A stretch of DNA of 64,000 bases from Alkalibacterium sp049389645 (GCF_049389645.1 NZ_CP186540.1:1054001-1118000); one strand, 5' to 3'. Positions 17,532-26,994 are shown, counted from the first letter of the stretch. Numbers and translations: made by a program. Notes: generated by a model not told the origin, from the letters alone.

Positions 17532-18458
17532 TTATTCTTCTATAGAAAACACCGGCGTAGATAAGTAGCGTTCACCTGTATCGCAGGCTATAGTGACTAC
17601 TTTTTTACCACTGCCTAACTTTTCTGCCACACGTATTGCAGCCGCAATGTTGGCTCCAGCAGAAATGCCAGTCAGCAGGCCTTCTTCTTTTGCTAATCGC
17701 CGAGTCATCTCCATCGCCTCTTCACTCGTGATCGTGATAATTTCATCATAGATAGTGGTATCCAGAATGTCTGGAATAAAACCGGCGCCTATTCCCTGGA
17801 TTTTATGTTTCCCTTTCTTACGCCCACTTAATACAGCTGATTCATCGGGTTCTACAGCAATTATCCGTGTCGAGGGATCATGCATTTTCAAGGCCTTCCC
17901 TACCCCGGTCACAGTGCCTCCTGTACCTACACCTGCAACAAAAGCATCCGGTGTCTTGCCATCCAGCGCTTCGATAATTTCCGGCCCTGTCGTTTCGATG
18001 TGAATCGCCGGATTAGCCGGATTGGTAAATTGTGAGGGCATAAAGAAATCATCTTGTTCAGCCAATTCGCGTGCGCGACCCATAGCGCCCGGCATCCCAT
18101 TATCTCCAGGTGTCAACTCCAACTCTGCCCCGTAGGCTTTCATCAGTGAGCGACGTTCAACGCTAAGTGTATCAGGCATGATAAATACAGATTTATACCC
18201 CTTAGCTGCAGCCACCATAGCCAGACCGACACCTGTATTCCCGCTCGTTGCTTCCACGATCGTATCGCCTTCTTTAAGCTTGCCTTCTTTTTCGGCTGTT
18301 TCGATCATATTTAAAGCAATGCGGTCCTTCACACTTCCACCGATATTGGCCAGCTCCAATTTTGCGTATACGTCAGCTGCGCCTTCTGGAACAACATGAT
18401 TCAATTTCAGCAAGGGGGTATTTCCAATCAACTCTGTTACTGATTCTACTATTTTCAA
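17532..18458 (-). CDS. cysK: Cysteine synthase (O-acetylserine sulfhydrylase)
   Basis: 308 residues from a TTG start at 18458. GGAAG is 7 nt upstream, and the protein then begins as CysK proteins do (KIVESVTELIGNTPLLKLN); the upstream in-frame ATG at 18512 would add 18 atypical residues. The PLP lysine is in GGSVKDR (about residue 44), the TSGNTG loop near 70 binds substrate and GTGGTVTG near 178 holds the PLP phosphate. It makes cysteine from O-acetylserine and sulfide. The gene is alone; no riboswitch is visible upstream. Confidence 0.9.
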   Translation of the reverse strand: MKIVESVTELIGNTPLLKLNHVVPEGAADVYAKLELANIGGSVKDRIALNMIETAEKEGKLKEGDTIVEATSGNTGVGLAMVAAAKGYKSVFIMPDTLSVERRSLMKAYGAELELTPGDNGMPGAMGRARELAEQDDFFMPSQFTNPANPAIHIETTGPEIIEALDGKTPDAFVAGVGTGGTVTGVGKALKMHDPSTRIIAVEPDESAVLSGRKKGKHKIQGIGAGFIPDILDTTIYDEIITITSEEAMEMTRRLAKEEGLLTGISAGANIAAAIRVAEKLGSGKKVVTIACDTGERYLSTPVFSIEE

Positions 18459-18594
18459 TGAATTACTTCCTTTCCTTTTATGTTCCTTTAAGTTTATTTT
18501 TAATTCTTTCATTTTAACATAGTTTTACTACATAAGAAAATCTCGACAGAATTTATGAAACACATTCCATCGAGATTAGTTCCATCAGCTGATT

Positions 18595-19014
18595 TTATTG
18601 AATATCGATTCGTTTGGTTGCTGGTTGTTCGGATTCTTTCTTAGGTAACTTCACTTCCAAAATCCCTTTGTCAAAGCGAGCTGAGATATCATCTTCATCG
18701 ATGTCACGAATTAAAAATTGACGACTGAATGAGCGAGATGATCGTTCGCGTCTGACATAGTTCCGTTCCTCATCATGTTCATCCGTTTCCGATTCATGTT
18801 TTGCAGATATGGATAAAATATTATCGTGATAATCAAGTTCTATATCCTCTTTGCTCATCCCCGGCAGCTCTGCTTCCACCGTGTATTCTTTCTCGTCTTC
18901 TATAATGTCTGTCTTGAAGCTTCCAACGTCTCCAAGGGCTCCGTCAAAGAGATCATCGAAAAACAGTTTGCGCAAATCTCCAAAATCTCGTTTTGAAGGT
19001 AACATATTGGTCAT
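18595..19014 (-). CDS. Small heat-shock protein, Hsp20/alpha-crystallin family
   Basis: 139 residues. The alpha-crystallin domain starts around DVGSFKTDIIEDEKEYTVEA, with AELPGMSKEDIELDY in its middle and the closing GILEVKLPK (about residues 116-124). It acts as an ATP-independent holdase chaperone. It is monocistronic. I saw no CIRCE element or CtsR heptad repeat upstream, so heat-shock control is not shown by the sequence. Confidence 0.92.
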   Translation of the reverse strand: MTNMLPSKRDFGDLRKLFFDDLFDGALGDVGSFKTDIIEDEKEYTVEAELPGMSKEDIELDYHDNILSISAKHESETDEHDEERNYVRRERSSRSFSRQFLIRDIDEDDISARFDKGILEVKLPKKESEQPATKRIDIQ

Positions 19015-19153
19015 TTTTTTACCCCTCTCCGTTTATCTGTCTTGTGATTTGTTGCTTCCCTACTCTCTTATATTAACGCTTTCATTATAATAGGTAAAAC
19101 AAAACGACTGCTATTTCAGGATTAAAAAAAGGTATTACAAAATCAGGATTCAT

Positions 19154-20143
19154 TTACTTCTTCGTCAGTTTTTCTACATATTGCATATCAAACAGAGGTT
19201 TAATGGATTCATAGTTTTGTATTCGTTTGATCGCATCACCAAAGATGGGTGCGACACTTAATTGTTCGATTAGATCTGTTGCGGTTTTTTTAGAAAGATC
19301 GATCGTATTGGTCACCACGACCTTTTTTACGCCGGATTTATTTAATCGTTCCACTGCTTTTCCAGAAAGGACGGCATGTGTCACACACACGTAAACGTCT
19401 TTTGCGCCCGCTTTTTTAAGCGACTGGGTAGACTTGCTGACCGTTTTAGCAGTATCTAGAATGTCATCAAACAAAATACAGTTCTTACCGGCAACTTCAC
19501 CAACCAGATCATACGTGTTTGGCCTATTTTCTTCATATAGTCGTCGATCAATAATGGCTAAAGGTGAATCAAGCAACTCCGCCATTTCACGCGCGCGTTT
19601 TACACCGTCGTGGTCGGGTGACACAACTACGGTTTCTTCTCCTATTAATCCTTCTGATAAGAAGTAATTGGCAAATAAAGCTGTTGCGGATAAGTGATCA
19701 ACTGGAATATCGAAAAACCCCTGAATCTGGGGAGCATGAAGTTCCATTGCTATCAAGCGATCAATGCCGGCATGTGTCAGCATGTTGGCTACCACTTTAG
19801 CCGTAATGGCTTCGCGTGGTCCTGGCTTTCTGTCTTGTCTCCCGTACCCATAATAAGGCATAACCACGTTAATCGACCCTGCACTTGCACGTCTTAACGC
19901 ATCGATCATGATGAGCAATTCCATTAAATAATCGTTGCTCGGATCATTGGTCGACTGAATCAAATAAACGTCGTCTCCTCTGATGCTTTCATCAATATGG
20001 ACGGATATCTCTCTATCGGCAAAACGGTCGATCCTTGCTTTACTTAATTCAATCCCTACTACTTCAGCAATTTCTTCAGCTAACTTGGGGTTCGAGTTTA
20101 AAGCAAAGAGTTTAACACCGTTTCTTTTCTCATGATTACTCAT
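19154..20143 (-). CDS. prs: Ribose-phosphate pyrophosphokinase paralogue
   Basis: 329 residues from the ATG at 20143, which has GGAGG 5 nt upstream; the longer in-frame GTG contains the SD itself. The family segments MPYYGYGRQDRK (about 98-109) and HAPQIQGFFDIPVDHL are intact. It would make PRPP from ribose-5-phosphate and ATP. Two sites are atypical: the PRPP loop reads DDILDTAKT rather than D-D-x-x-D-T-A-G-T, and the flexible-loop segment reads IIDRRLYEENRPN where a catalytic lysine (DKRR) is usual. I therefore read it as a diverged second Prs, possibly regulatory, rather than the main enzyme. Confidence 0.8.
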   Translation of the reverse strand: MSNHEKRNGVKLFALNSNPKLAEEIAEVVGIELSKARIDRFADREISVHIDESIRGDDVYLIQSTNDPSNDYLMELLIMIDALRRASAGSINVVMPYYGYGRQDRKPGPREAITAKVVANMLTHAGIDRLIAMELHAPQIQGFFDIPVDHLSATALFANYFLSEGLIGEETVVVSPDHDGVKRAREMAELLDSPLAIIDRRLYEENRPNTYDLVGEVAGKNCILFDDILDTAKTVSKSTQSLKKAGAKDVYVCVTHAVLSGKAVERLNKSGVKKVVVTNTIDLSKKTATDLIEQLSVAPIFGDAIKRIQNYESIKPLFDMQYVEKLTKK

Positions 20144-20262
20144 AGCATCCTCCACTCACTAAACATTACTTATTCTACAAGTTAATCCTAAACAGAATGC
20201 ACACAAAATACAAGCGGTATGTCGTTAAGTTTGGCTAACTTTTTATATTGGATCACTCTCAA

Positions 20263-22635
20263 TCAATGCACGTTTCTCCATTTCCAATTTGTGACTTCCG
20301 GCATGTCATCTCCAATATCTCTGATATAAGTGTGATGTTTTTCGAGCAACTTATCCATTTTCTCTTCTACAGCACGAGCTTCGTCGCCGTATAGAGCCCG
20401 AGCAGCATCTTTGACCAGATGGAAACGGTCTAATTCATTCACGACGCGCATATCAAACGGCGTGGTCACATCCCCATTTTCACGGTATCCATGAGGGATC
20501 AAGTTTCGATTCTGACGATCAAAGAATAAATTCTTCAGCAATCCCTCATACCCATGGAAAGCAAAGAGAACCGGTTTATCTGTCGTAAATAGATCATTAA
20601 ATGCCTCGTCACTCAAGCCTCTTTTGTCATTTTTCGGACTGTTCAACTTGAGAATATCCACCACGTTGATAAAGCGAATTTTCAGTTCAGGGTATTCGTC
20701 ATGCAGTATAGAGACAGCGCCCAAAGCTTCCAGATTAGGCTCCGTTCCAGCTGCGGCAATCACGATATCCGGTTCATCATCGTTAACAGTACTTGCCCAG
20801 TCGATGATCTTTAACCCTTTTTCGACAAGTTCTTCCGCTTCTGTTGCCGTATAGAACTGTGGTCGCGGGTGCTTACTGGAAACAATCAGGTTTATTTTCT
20901 GTTCAGACTTCAACACTTTGTTCATCACCGCCATTAAGGTATTGGCGTCTGCCGGGAAGTACTCACGAATATACTCCAGTTTCTTCTCGGCCAGATGTGT
21001 GCTGAGTCCAGGGTCTTGATGAGTATAGCCGTTATGGTCCTGCTGGAAAACCGTTGAAGAAGCGATGATGTTGAGTGACGGATATTTATTGCGCCACTCC
21101 AGTTCATCTGCTTTACGCAGCCATTTGAAGTGCTGGGTGATCATTGAATCAACGATGCGCAGGAAACCTTCGTAACTGACAAAGAAGCCGTGACGTCCGG
21201 TTAATGTATAACCTTCCATCCAGCCTTCTGCCTGATGCTCAGACAGCTGGGAATCAATGACACGCCCGCTAGGCGACTGAGCTTCGTCTTCAGGGTCCTC
21301 AATGTCTTCCATCCATTGACGGTTCGTCGTTTGAAGGACGGCATCCAGTTTATTCGATTTCAGTTCATCGGTGCTCATAATACGGAAGTTGTCCAGATTA
21401 GCATCCACGATATCCCGTGCAAATTTTCCGAATTCTGACATATCCTTCTCTCTTTCTGAACCGGGTGTTTTGATATCCAGGCTGTACTTTCGCCAGTCTG
21501 GCAGTTTCAAAGGTTTTCGGTCTCTCCCGCCATTGGTGATGGGATTAAGTGCCATCCGTTTATTATCCTTTGGAGCAATCTCCTTTATCCCAGATTTAAG
21601 TCGTCCAGTCTCATCAAACAATTCTTCCGGACGATACGATCTCATCCAGTTCATCAATGCTCCACTGTATTCCATTTTTTCCTGTTCCGCTGGGATCGGG
21701 ACCTGGTGTGCACGAAATGTTCCCTCTACCGGTTCACCATCCCACTCTTCCGGTCCAGTCCAACCTTTGGGGCTTATCAGGATGATCACGGGCCACTTAG
21801 GCATGCCACTATTCTTCGTTGATTTTTCTCGAGCATCAGTTTGAATCGATCGAATCTTTTCAATGACAACATCCATCGTTTCAGCCATTTCGGAATGCAT
21901 GTCATCCGGATTCTCGCCTTCAACAAAATGCGGATCCCACCCCAAACCGTCAAAGTAATGCCTTAATTCTTGATTCGATTTACGTGACAGAATCGTTGGA
22001 TTCGCAATTTTATAACCATTCAAATGTAAGATAGGCAAGACAGCCCCATCCGTTACAGGATTGATGAAAACATTAGAAAACCAGGAGGTCGCAAGTGCCC
22101 CTGTCTCCGCTTCACCGTCGCCGATCGTCACAGCTGCTATCGTATCTGGGTAATCTAAAACGGCTCCAGTCGCATGTGATAAGGCATACCCCAGTTCACC
22201 GCCTTCATGAAGCGATCCGGGGACAGAAGGTTCCGCATGCGAGCCGATCCCTCCAGGAAAAGAGAACTGCTTGAACAGTTTTTTCATGCCTTCTTCGTCT
22301 TCCGTTATGTCCGGATAGATTTCAGTGTAACTCCCATCTAGATAAGCATTTGAGACCATCACTTGTCCGCCATGACCCGGTCCTTCAATGAAGAACATAT
22401 CCAAATCATACTTATTGATTACTCGGTTCAGATGAGCATAGACGAAGTTCTGTCCCGGCACCGTTCCCCAGTGACCGATCGGATTGATTTTCACATCTTT
22501 TTCTTCAAGCGAACGTCTTAACAGCGGGTTGTCTTTAAGATAGATTTGACCGATCGACAAGTAGTTCGCCGCGCGCCACCAGGCATCCACCTTGTTTAAA
22601 TATTTAGCTGAAGAATAATCTTGTTCGTTAGACAT
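20263..22635 (-). CDS. xfp: Xylulose-5-phosphate/fructose-6-phosphate phosphoketolase
   Basis: 790 residues from the ATG at 22635; an ATG 9 nt upstream touches the AAAGGA site. The thiamine-diphosphate motif region GDGEAETGALATSWFSN is near residue 180. The substrate-site signatures GHWGTVPGQNFVYAHLNR (near 57) and the FPGGIGSHAEPSVPGSLHEG loop are complete. The enzyme cleaves xylulose-5-P with phosphate to acetyl-P and glyceraldehyde-3-P, the key step of heterolactic sugar use. It is downstream of no operon partner; prs follows 120 bp later on the same strand, and both draw on pentose phosphates. Confidence 0.95.
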   Translation of the reverse strand: MSNEQDYSSAKYLNKVDAWWRAANYLSIGQIYLKDNPLLRRSLEEKDVKINPIGHWGTVPGQNFVYAHLNRVINKYDLDMFFIEGPGHGGQVMVSNAYLDGSYTEIYPDITEDEEGMKKLFKQFSFPGGIGSHAEPSVPGSLHEGGELGYALSHATGAVLDYPDTIAAVTIGDGEAETGALATSWFSNVFINPVTDGAVLPILHLNGYKIANPTILSRKSNQELRHYFDGLGWDPHFVEGENPDDMHSEMAETMDVVIEKIRSIQTDAREKSTKNSGMPKWPVIILISPKGWTGPEEWDGEPVEGTFRAHQVPIPAEQEKMEYSGALMNWMRSYRPEELFDETGRLKSGIKEIAPKDNKRMALNPITNGGRDRKPLKLPDWRKYSLDIKTPGSEREKDMSEFGKFARDIVDANLDNFRIMSTDELKSNKLDAVLQTTNRQWMEDIEDPEDEAQSPSGRVIDSQLSEHQAEGWMEGYTLTGRHGFFVSYEGFLRIVDSMITQHFKWLRKADELEWRNKYPSLNIIASSTVFQQDHNGYTHQDPGLSTHLAEKKLEYIREYFPADANTLMAVMNKVLKSEQKINLIVSSKHPRPQFYTATEAEELVEKGLKIIDWASTVNDDEPDIVIAAAGTEPNLEALGAVSILHDEYPELKIRFINVVDILKLNSPKNDKRGLSDEAFNDLFTTDKPVLFAFHGYEGLLKNLFFDRQNRNLIPHGYRENGDVTTPFDMRVVNELDRFHLVKDAARALYGDEARAVEEKMDKLLEKHHTYIRDIGDDMPEVTNWKWRNVH

Positions 22636-22751
22636 AATCGCCATTCCTTTCGTTATTTCCCGTTTTATATTGCTGATTTTTATTTTAATTGAACTACAGA
22701 GTGATCTGAAAGGTTTTTAGACATCCTACCGAGTTTTTTCGAAGAGTTTTA

Positions 22752-23333
22752 CTATTGAATATCCAGTTCTTTATTTGTCGGCATTAACAACTTTTGGACT
22801 TCTTCCGGATCAGCTTCCAAATCAAGATACTGTTGTTCGTCTTCAGGATTCAAAATGACCGGCATGCGGTCATGGATGGGACGCATCTGGTCGTTGGCAT
22901 CTGTGGTAAGGATGGCGTAAGTCAGGTAACTCTCCCCGTTATCGTCAGTGTAGCGTTCGCAGATACCGGCCATGGAAAAAATCGGCACGTCTTTGACTGT
23001 GATCTTTTTCTTGTCCTTTTTCTTCTGCCCTTCGACCGGCTGCCACTCGAAAAAATAGGATGCCGGGACGATGCAGCGTTTTTTTGAAAAAGGTTCTTTA
23101 AAGGTCTTCTTCTCCAGGACGCTTTCTGAACGCGCATTGATCAGCGGCCGCTTGGCGAAGTTCGGCTCGAATCCCCATTTAACAAGATGTAGACGCCTGT
23201 TTGGCAGCAGCACGATATTTTTGGTCGTCGGAAAAATTTCTTCGTTCTCTTCAAATGAATACTCGTCATCTAAAAGATCGTAGCGTTCCTCTAATTCCTT
23301 AAATGAAACAGTTAATCCGTATCTTCCGCACAT
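22752..23333 (-). CDS. SRAP-domain protein (YedK/HMCES-like abasic-site shield)
   Basis: 193 residues from the ATG at 23333, chosen because it places the catalytic cysteine at position 2 (MCGRYGL) as the family requires and because GGAG is 8 nt upstream. Other SRAP residues visible are NARSES (near 80), FFEWQP (near 110) and PIHDRMPVIL (near 160). Members cross-link to abasic sites in single-stranded DNA and are often SOS-induced; I did not find a clear LexA box here. Monocistronic. Confidence 0.9.
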   Translation of the reverse strand: MCGRYGLTVSFKELEERYDLLDDEYSFEENEEIFPTTKNIVLLPNRRLHLVKWGFEPNFAKRPLINARSESVLEKKTFKEPFSKKRCIVPASYFFEWQPVEGQKKKDKKKITVKDVPIFSMAGICERYTDDNGESYLTYAILTTDANDQMRPIHDRMPVILNPEDEQQYLDLEADPEEVQKLLMPTNKELDIQ

Positions 23334-23504
23334 CTCACTCACTCCTTTTTGTCCCCTTTATCGTATCAAAACGAACCTGAAATCGCGACTCATACAAACT
23401 CATTTAACCGTCACAAGGGTATCTTTTTATTTATAAAATAAACCGTGCTATACTCAAGAAAAATAGGTATCGGTATTGGATTTAACTCTTTAAGGAGGAC
23501 CCTC

Positions 23505-25064
23505 ATGGTTAAAATAATAACTGATCATCACCTTTCACAGTTCCCAAAATCTTACTGGCATTCACATCAGACACCCCACTTCACTTCCTTGAATCAAGAC
23601 GAAACGACAGAAGTCTCTGTAATAGGTGGCGGAATGGTCGGTATCATCACTGCTTATCTCTTGTTGAAAGCAGGTAAAAATGTGACGCTCGTTGAAGCAA
23701 AAGAATTCATCTCGGGTGTGACTGGCAACACGACCGCCAAAATTTCTGCTCAGCACGGACTTATTTATCATGAATTGATGCAGACATTCGATAAAGAAAA
23801 AGCTCGAATGTATTATGAAGCGAATCGTGACGGACTCGACTTCATCAGAGATACTTCAAAAGAATTAGCCATTGACTGTGACTTCGAAGAAAAAGAAGCG
23901 GTCGTTTTTGCTTCGAGTGAAAAAGGACGGAAACAGATCGAAAGAGAAGCACGCGCTTATGAAGAACTAGGAATAATTGGGAAACTCACTTTGGGTCAAC
24001 TGGATGATCTTCCCTTTGAAACAGATGCCGCTTTGACCATGCCGAACCAGGCCCAGTTTCATCCGGTGAAATACCTGACTGGTCTGCTAGAAGAAATCGA
24101 ACGACTCGGCGGAAATCTTTATGACGACACACGTGCGGTGAAACTCTTTAAAAAGGATAATTATGTCGAAATGGATACGGGTGCCAAGCTGTATTACGAT
24201 AATATCGTGATTGCTACCCACTACCCCTTTAATGATTTTGACGGACTTTACTTTACGAAATTATCCGTCGAACGCTCGTATGCCATCGCCGCTAAAATCA
24301 ACGCGACACTTCCTAAAGGGATGTATATAAGCGCGGAGTCGCCAAAACGGTCTCTGCGATCTATCCGGTCAGAAAACGGTGAAGATTTGTTACTGATCGG
24401 TGGTGAAAGTCACAAAACGGGTAAAAGTAATCCACCTACTCAGGTGCATTATGAAAATCTGGAACGCTTTGGTAAGGAATGGTTTGAGTTGGAAAGTGTT
24501 CCATATCACTGGTCAGCTCAAGACATGACGACGCTGGACAAGGTTCCTTATATCGGTCAGATGACTCAGTCTTCGAAAAATGTACTTGTGGCCACTGGGT
24601 TCAACAAATGGGGTATGGCGATCGGGGCATTCTCCGGACTGTTGCTGACGGATATCATACTCGGCAACGAGAATGTATACAAAGAACTATTCGATCCGAC
24701 CCGGAATAAATTGAAAACTAAAGATTTAGAACGGTTTTCAAAAAAGAATACCGCTGTAGGTAAAGATTTCGTCGCGACTAAACTGAAACGTCCGGATAAA
24801 ACGGTAGATGACTTAGAACCAGATCAAGGTGGACTCGTTTCTGTGGACGGCAAAAAAACAGGCGGCTACCGAGATAAACAGGGAGACGTCCATCTCGTTA
24901 AAACAACCTGTACTCATATGGGCTGTGGTTTGAAATGGAACGATGCCGAACGTTCATGGGACTGCTCCTGCCACGGTTCCCGCTTCTCCTATTCTGGTAA
25001 AGTCCTCAATGGACCTGCAGTAAAACCGTTGAAGAAACTTGATGGTTTAAATGACGAAAAGTAG
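23505..25064 (+). CDS. FAD-dependent oxidoreductase fused to a Rieske [2Fe-2S] domain
   Basis: 519 residues from the ATG at 23505 behind AAGGAGG. The N-terminal DAO-type domain has the FAD motif VIGGGMVGIITAYLLLKAG (near residue 39). The C-terminal ~80 residues are a Rieske domain with CTHMGC and CSCHGSRF, giving the Cys-His/Cys-His ligand set. This two-domain form is common in bacilli and usually annotated as a glycine/D-amino-acid-oxidase-like protein; its substrate is unknown. It ends at a clear terminator. It diverges from the SRAP gene, which does not imply a shared pathway. Confidence 0.88.
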   Translation: MVKIITDHHLSQFPKSYWHSHQTPHFTSLNQDETTEVSVIGGGMVGIITAYLLLKAGKNVTLVEAKEFISGVTGNTTAKISAQHGLIYHELMQTFDKEKARMYYEANRDGLDFIRDTSKELAIDCDFEEKEAVVFASSEKGRKQIEREARAYEELGIIGKLTLGQLDDLPFETDAALTMPNQAQFHPVKYLTGLLEEIERLGGNLYDDTRAVKLFKKDNYVEMDTGAKLYYDNIVIATHYPFNDFDGLYFTKLSVERSYAIAAKINATLPKGMYISAESPKRSLRSIRSENGEDLLLIGGESHKTGKSNPPTQVHYENLERFGKEWFELESVPYHWSAQDMTTLDKVPYIGQMTQSSKNVLVATGFNKWGMAIGAFSGLLLTDIILGNENVYKELFDPTRNKLKTKDLERFSKKNTAVGKDFVATKLKRPDKTVDDLEPDQGGLVSVDGKKTGGYRDKQGDVHLVKTTCTHMGCGLKWNDAERSWDCSCHGSRFSYSGKVLNGPAVKPLKKLDGLNDEK

Positions 25065-25073
25065 ATAATTGAT

Positions 25074-25123
25074 AAAAAAAGTGTGTCTCTTGGTGTTTTA
25101 TCATCAAAAGACACACTTTTTTT
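25074..25123 (+). terminator. Terminator of the Rieske oxidoreductase gene
   Basis: AAAAAAAGTGTGTCT pairs with AGACACACTTTTTTT around a ~20-nt loop. Confidence 0.85.
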
Positions 25124-25210
25124 CAATATGGTAAACTCCTATTGATAATTACGTTTAATCCTTTATTGTTAATATATATTTATTGAAGAATATTTTAAAG
25201 GAGGAAAAAT

Positions 25211-25555
25211 ATGGATACAACTGCTCGATTAGGTTTAGAACAAAAGTATGGAAGATCGTCATTCTTTGATGGAGGGTTATTTGAACTTATTTTCTGGTCT
25301 TTATTCGGTGGTATCATCACGGTATTGTCCTTGGGTCTTTTATATCCCTGGGTAATATGTCGGCTTTTTGCTTGGAAAATCAATCATACTGTTATCGACG
25401 GCAGACGCATGAATTTTTCCGGATCAGCTGTCGGTCTATTCGGGAACTGGATCAAATGGTGGGCACTGACGATTATTACTTTGGGTATTTACGCTTTTTG
25501 GGTCAACATCAAACTGGAAGACTGGAAAGCAAAGAACACTCATTTCGTTAGCTGA
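25211..25555 (+). CDS. DUF898 (YjgN-like) small membrane protein
   Basis: 114 residues with a strong AAAGGAGG site. Two membrane segments (FWSLFGGIITVLSLGLLYPWV and WWALTIITLGIYAFWV) enclose FAWKINHTVIDGRRMNFSG. The aromatic LGIYAFWVNIKLEDWKAKNTHF end is typical of the DUF898/YjgN family. The family has no established function. It is a single gene ahead of the attenuator-controlled ABC operon, from which it is separated by a promoter. Confidence 0.7.
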   Translation: MDTTARLGLEQKYGRSSFFDGGLFELIFWSLFGGIITVLSLGLLYPWVICRLFAWKINHTVIDGRRMNFSGSAVGLFGNWIKWWALTIITLGIYAFWVNIKLEDWKAKNTHFVS

Positions 25556-25654
25556 TACATAATTTATTCAAAAAACTTTCGAGTCATTTCCTGACCTTAA
25601 ATGTTTCTAAATGTGAACAAAATAACGTAAAATTAAAAAATTCTAATTTTTCTC

Positions 25655-25683
25655 TTGACTTGTTCTCATTTATTTCGTATTCT
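25655..25683 (+). promoter_or_regulatory. Promoter of the leader/ABC operon
   Basis: TTGACT and TATTCT separated by 17 bp, placing the transcript start near 25690, about 25 nt before the leader-peptide ATG. Confidence 0.65.
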
Positions 25684-25714
25684 AGGGACATCAACTTTTA
25701 TAGGAGTGACAATC

Positions 25715-25786
25715 ATGTTAACAACGAACATTCAAACCACACAACTAAATAACTTTTACTTTAGCTACTTTAGATATGGTTTGTAG
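25715..25786 (+). CDS. Phe/Tyr-rich leader peptide, 23 aa
   Basis: ATG at 25715 with GGAG 8 nt upstream and TAG at 25784. The peptide is MLTTNIQTTQL followed by NNFYFSYFRYGL. Codons 14-21 encode F-Y-F-S-Y-F-R-Y, three Phe and three Tyr in eight. It is followed by a set of competing hairpins and a terminator before an amino-acid-type ABC importer. This is the layout of ribosome-mediated transcription attenuation, as in the phe and trp leaders of enterobacteria. Ribosome stalling at low charged tRNA-Phe or tRNA-Tyr would allow read-through. Confidence 0.75.
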   Translation: MLTTNIQTTQLNNFYFSYFRYGL

Positions 25787-25803
25787 ACATGACTGACATC
25801 ATG

Positions 25804-25963
25804 GATACAAACATCAGTATAAAACTGATTTTGTATCTGTGATGGCTAAAGAAATTTGAGTTGATCAAATTTGGCCACATAGATGAAATAATCTAAGTGG
25901 TCAACATACCCATAACTTTTGAGGGCGCCTATTTAGATTATTTCATCTAAATAGGTGTTTTTT
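25804..25963 (+). promoter_or_regulatory. Attenuator with alternative RNA structures and terminator
   Basis: Four elements are visible. A hairpin at 25804-25837 pairs GATACAAA/TTTGTATC and ATCAGT/ACTGAT. AAATTTGA pairs with TCAAATTT around 25852-25872. A hairpin at 25871-25904 pairs TTGGCCAC with GTGGTCAA and AGAT with ATCT. A terminator at 25926-25957 (CGCCTATTTAGAT with its complement) is followed by seven T. AGATGAAATAATCT (25881-25894) is perfectly complementary to AGATTATTTCATCT (25935-25948) inside the terminator, a 14-bp antiterminator that excludes it. Confidence 0.75.
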
Positions 25964-26001
25964 ATATTTATGAAGACAAGAAAATCATAGGGGGAAAAAA
26001 G

Positions 26002-26994
26002 ATGAAAACATCAATGACAAAGAAAGCCATGAGTATTGTAGCTACCAGTTTAGTGGGATTGACTTTAGCAGCTTGTGGTTCTGAAGACAGTGGAGAAAGT
26101 ACGAACGGCGAGCAGGAAGTGGTCAATGTGGGTATCTTGCAATTCATGGAACACAATTCATTGACAGCCGCCAAAGACGGCTTCATCAGTGAAATGGAAG
26201 ACGCCGGTTACGTTGACGGAGAATCGATCAACTTTGACGTCATGAACGCACAAGGGGATCAATCAAATTTACAGAGTATGAGTGAACAATTATCCGGAAA
26301 CAATGACTTGATGCTCGCGATTGCCACACCAGCTGCTCAGGCTTTGGCGACAGCCGAACAGGACAAGCCGATTCTATTCACGGCAGTTACCGATCCGGTC
26401 GATGCTGGGTTAGTCGAAAGCAACGAAACACCAGGAACCAATTTGACCGGTACGAGTGACATGGTACCCATCGAAGAACAGATCAAGTTACTCTTATCTA
26501 TTGTACCCGATGCTCAAACGGTCGGAATCATTTACAACTCAAGTGAGCCGAACTCAGAAATCCAAGCCAATTTAGCCATTGAACAATTAGAAGCAGCCGG
26601 TGTCTCCGTTCAAGTCTCGACGGTCACAACAACCAATGATGTCCAGCAGGTCCTGACCAGTCTGGCATCAAGCGTCGATGCGCTGTACATCCCAACAGAT
26701 AACACCTTAGCTAGTACGGCTGATACCGTGGGAGAAATCGCTATGGAATACAAATTGCCAGTGGTGGCAGGATCAACAGATCAAGTCGAAGCGGGTGGCT
26801 TAGCCACTTACGGCATCAACTACGAGGCCCTAGGTCGTCAAACCGCGTTAATGGCTCTTGAAATCTTAGAAAACGATGCCTCACCAGAAACGCTTGCCGT
26901 TGAAATATCTGATGATCTGGAACTCTTCGTTAATGAAGAAATGGCTGAAGCTTTAGGTATCGATCCAGACAGCATTACACTTTCAGAAGATTAA
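26002..26994 (+). CDS. ABC transporter substrate-binding lipoprotein, TrpX-type (ABC_sub_bind)
   Basis: 330 residues. A lipoprotein signal with lipobox LTLAAC puts the cysteine at residue 25. The mature part begins with an acidic/Ser-rich spacer, then VVNVGILQFMEHNSLTAAKDG, as in the ABC_sub_bind family that includes the streptococcal TrpX-like proteins. AVTDPVDAGLV and VGIIYNSSEPNSE are further family segments. It would capture an amino acid outside the membrane and deliver it to the permease encoded next. The upstream Phe/Tyr leader suggests phenylalanine and/or tyrosine as substrate (inference). First structural gene of a three-gene operon. Confidence 0.85.
   Translation: MKTSMTKKAMSIVATSLVGLTLAACGSEDSGESTNGEQEVVNVGILQFMEHNSLTAAKDGFISEMEDAGYVDGESINFDVMNAQGDQSNLQSMSEQLSGNNDLMLAIATPAAQALATAEQDKPILFTAVTDPVDAGLVESNETPGTNLTGTSDMVPIEEQIKLLLSIVPDAQTVGIIYNSSEPNSEIQANLAIEQLEAAGVSVQVSTVTTTNDVQQVLTSLASSVDALYIPTDNTLASTADTVGEIAMEYKLPVVAGSTDQVEAGGLATYGINYEALGRQTALMALEILENDASPETLAVEISDDLELFVNEEMAEALGIDPDSITLSED

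Noticed and set aside
23445..23504. N-terminal extension of the Rieske oxidoreductase
   Set aside because: The extension contains the AAGGAGG site of the downstream ATG and has no family similarity.
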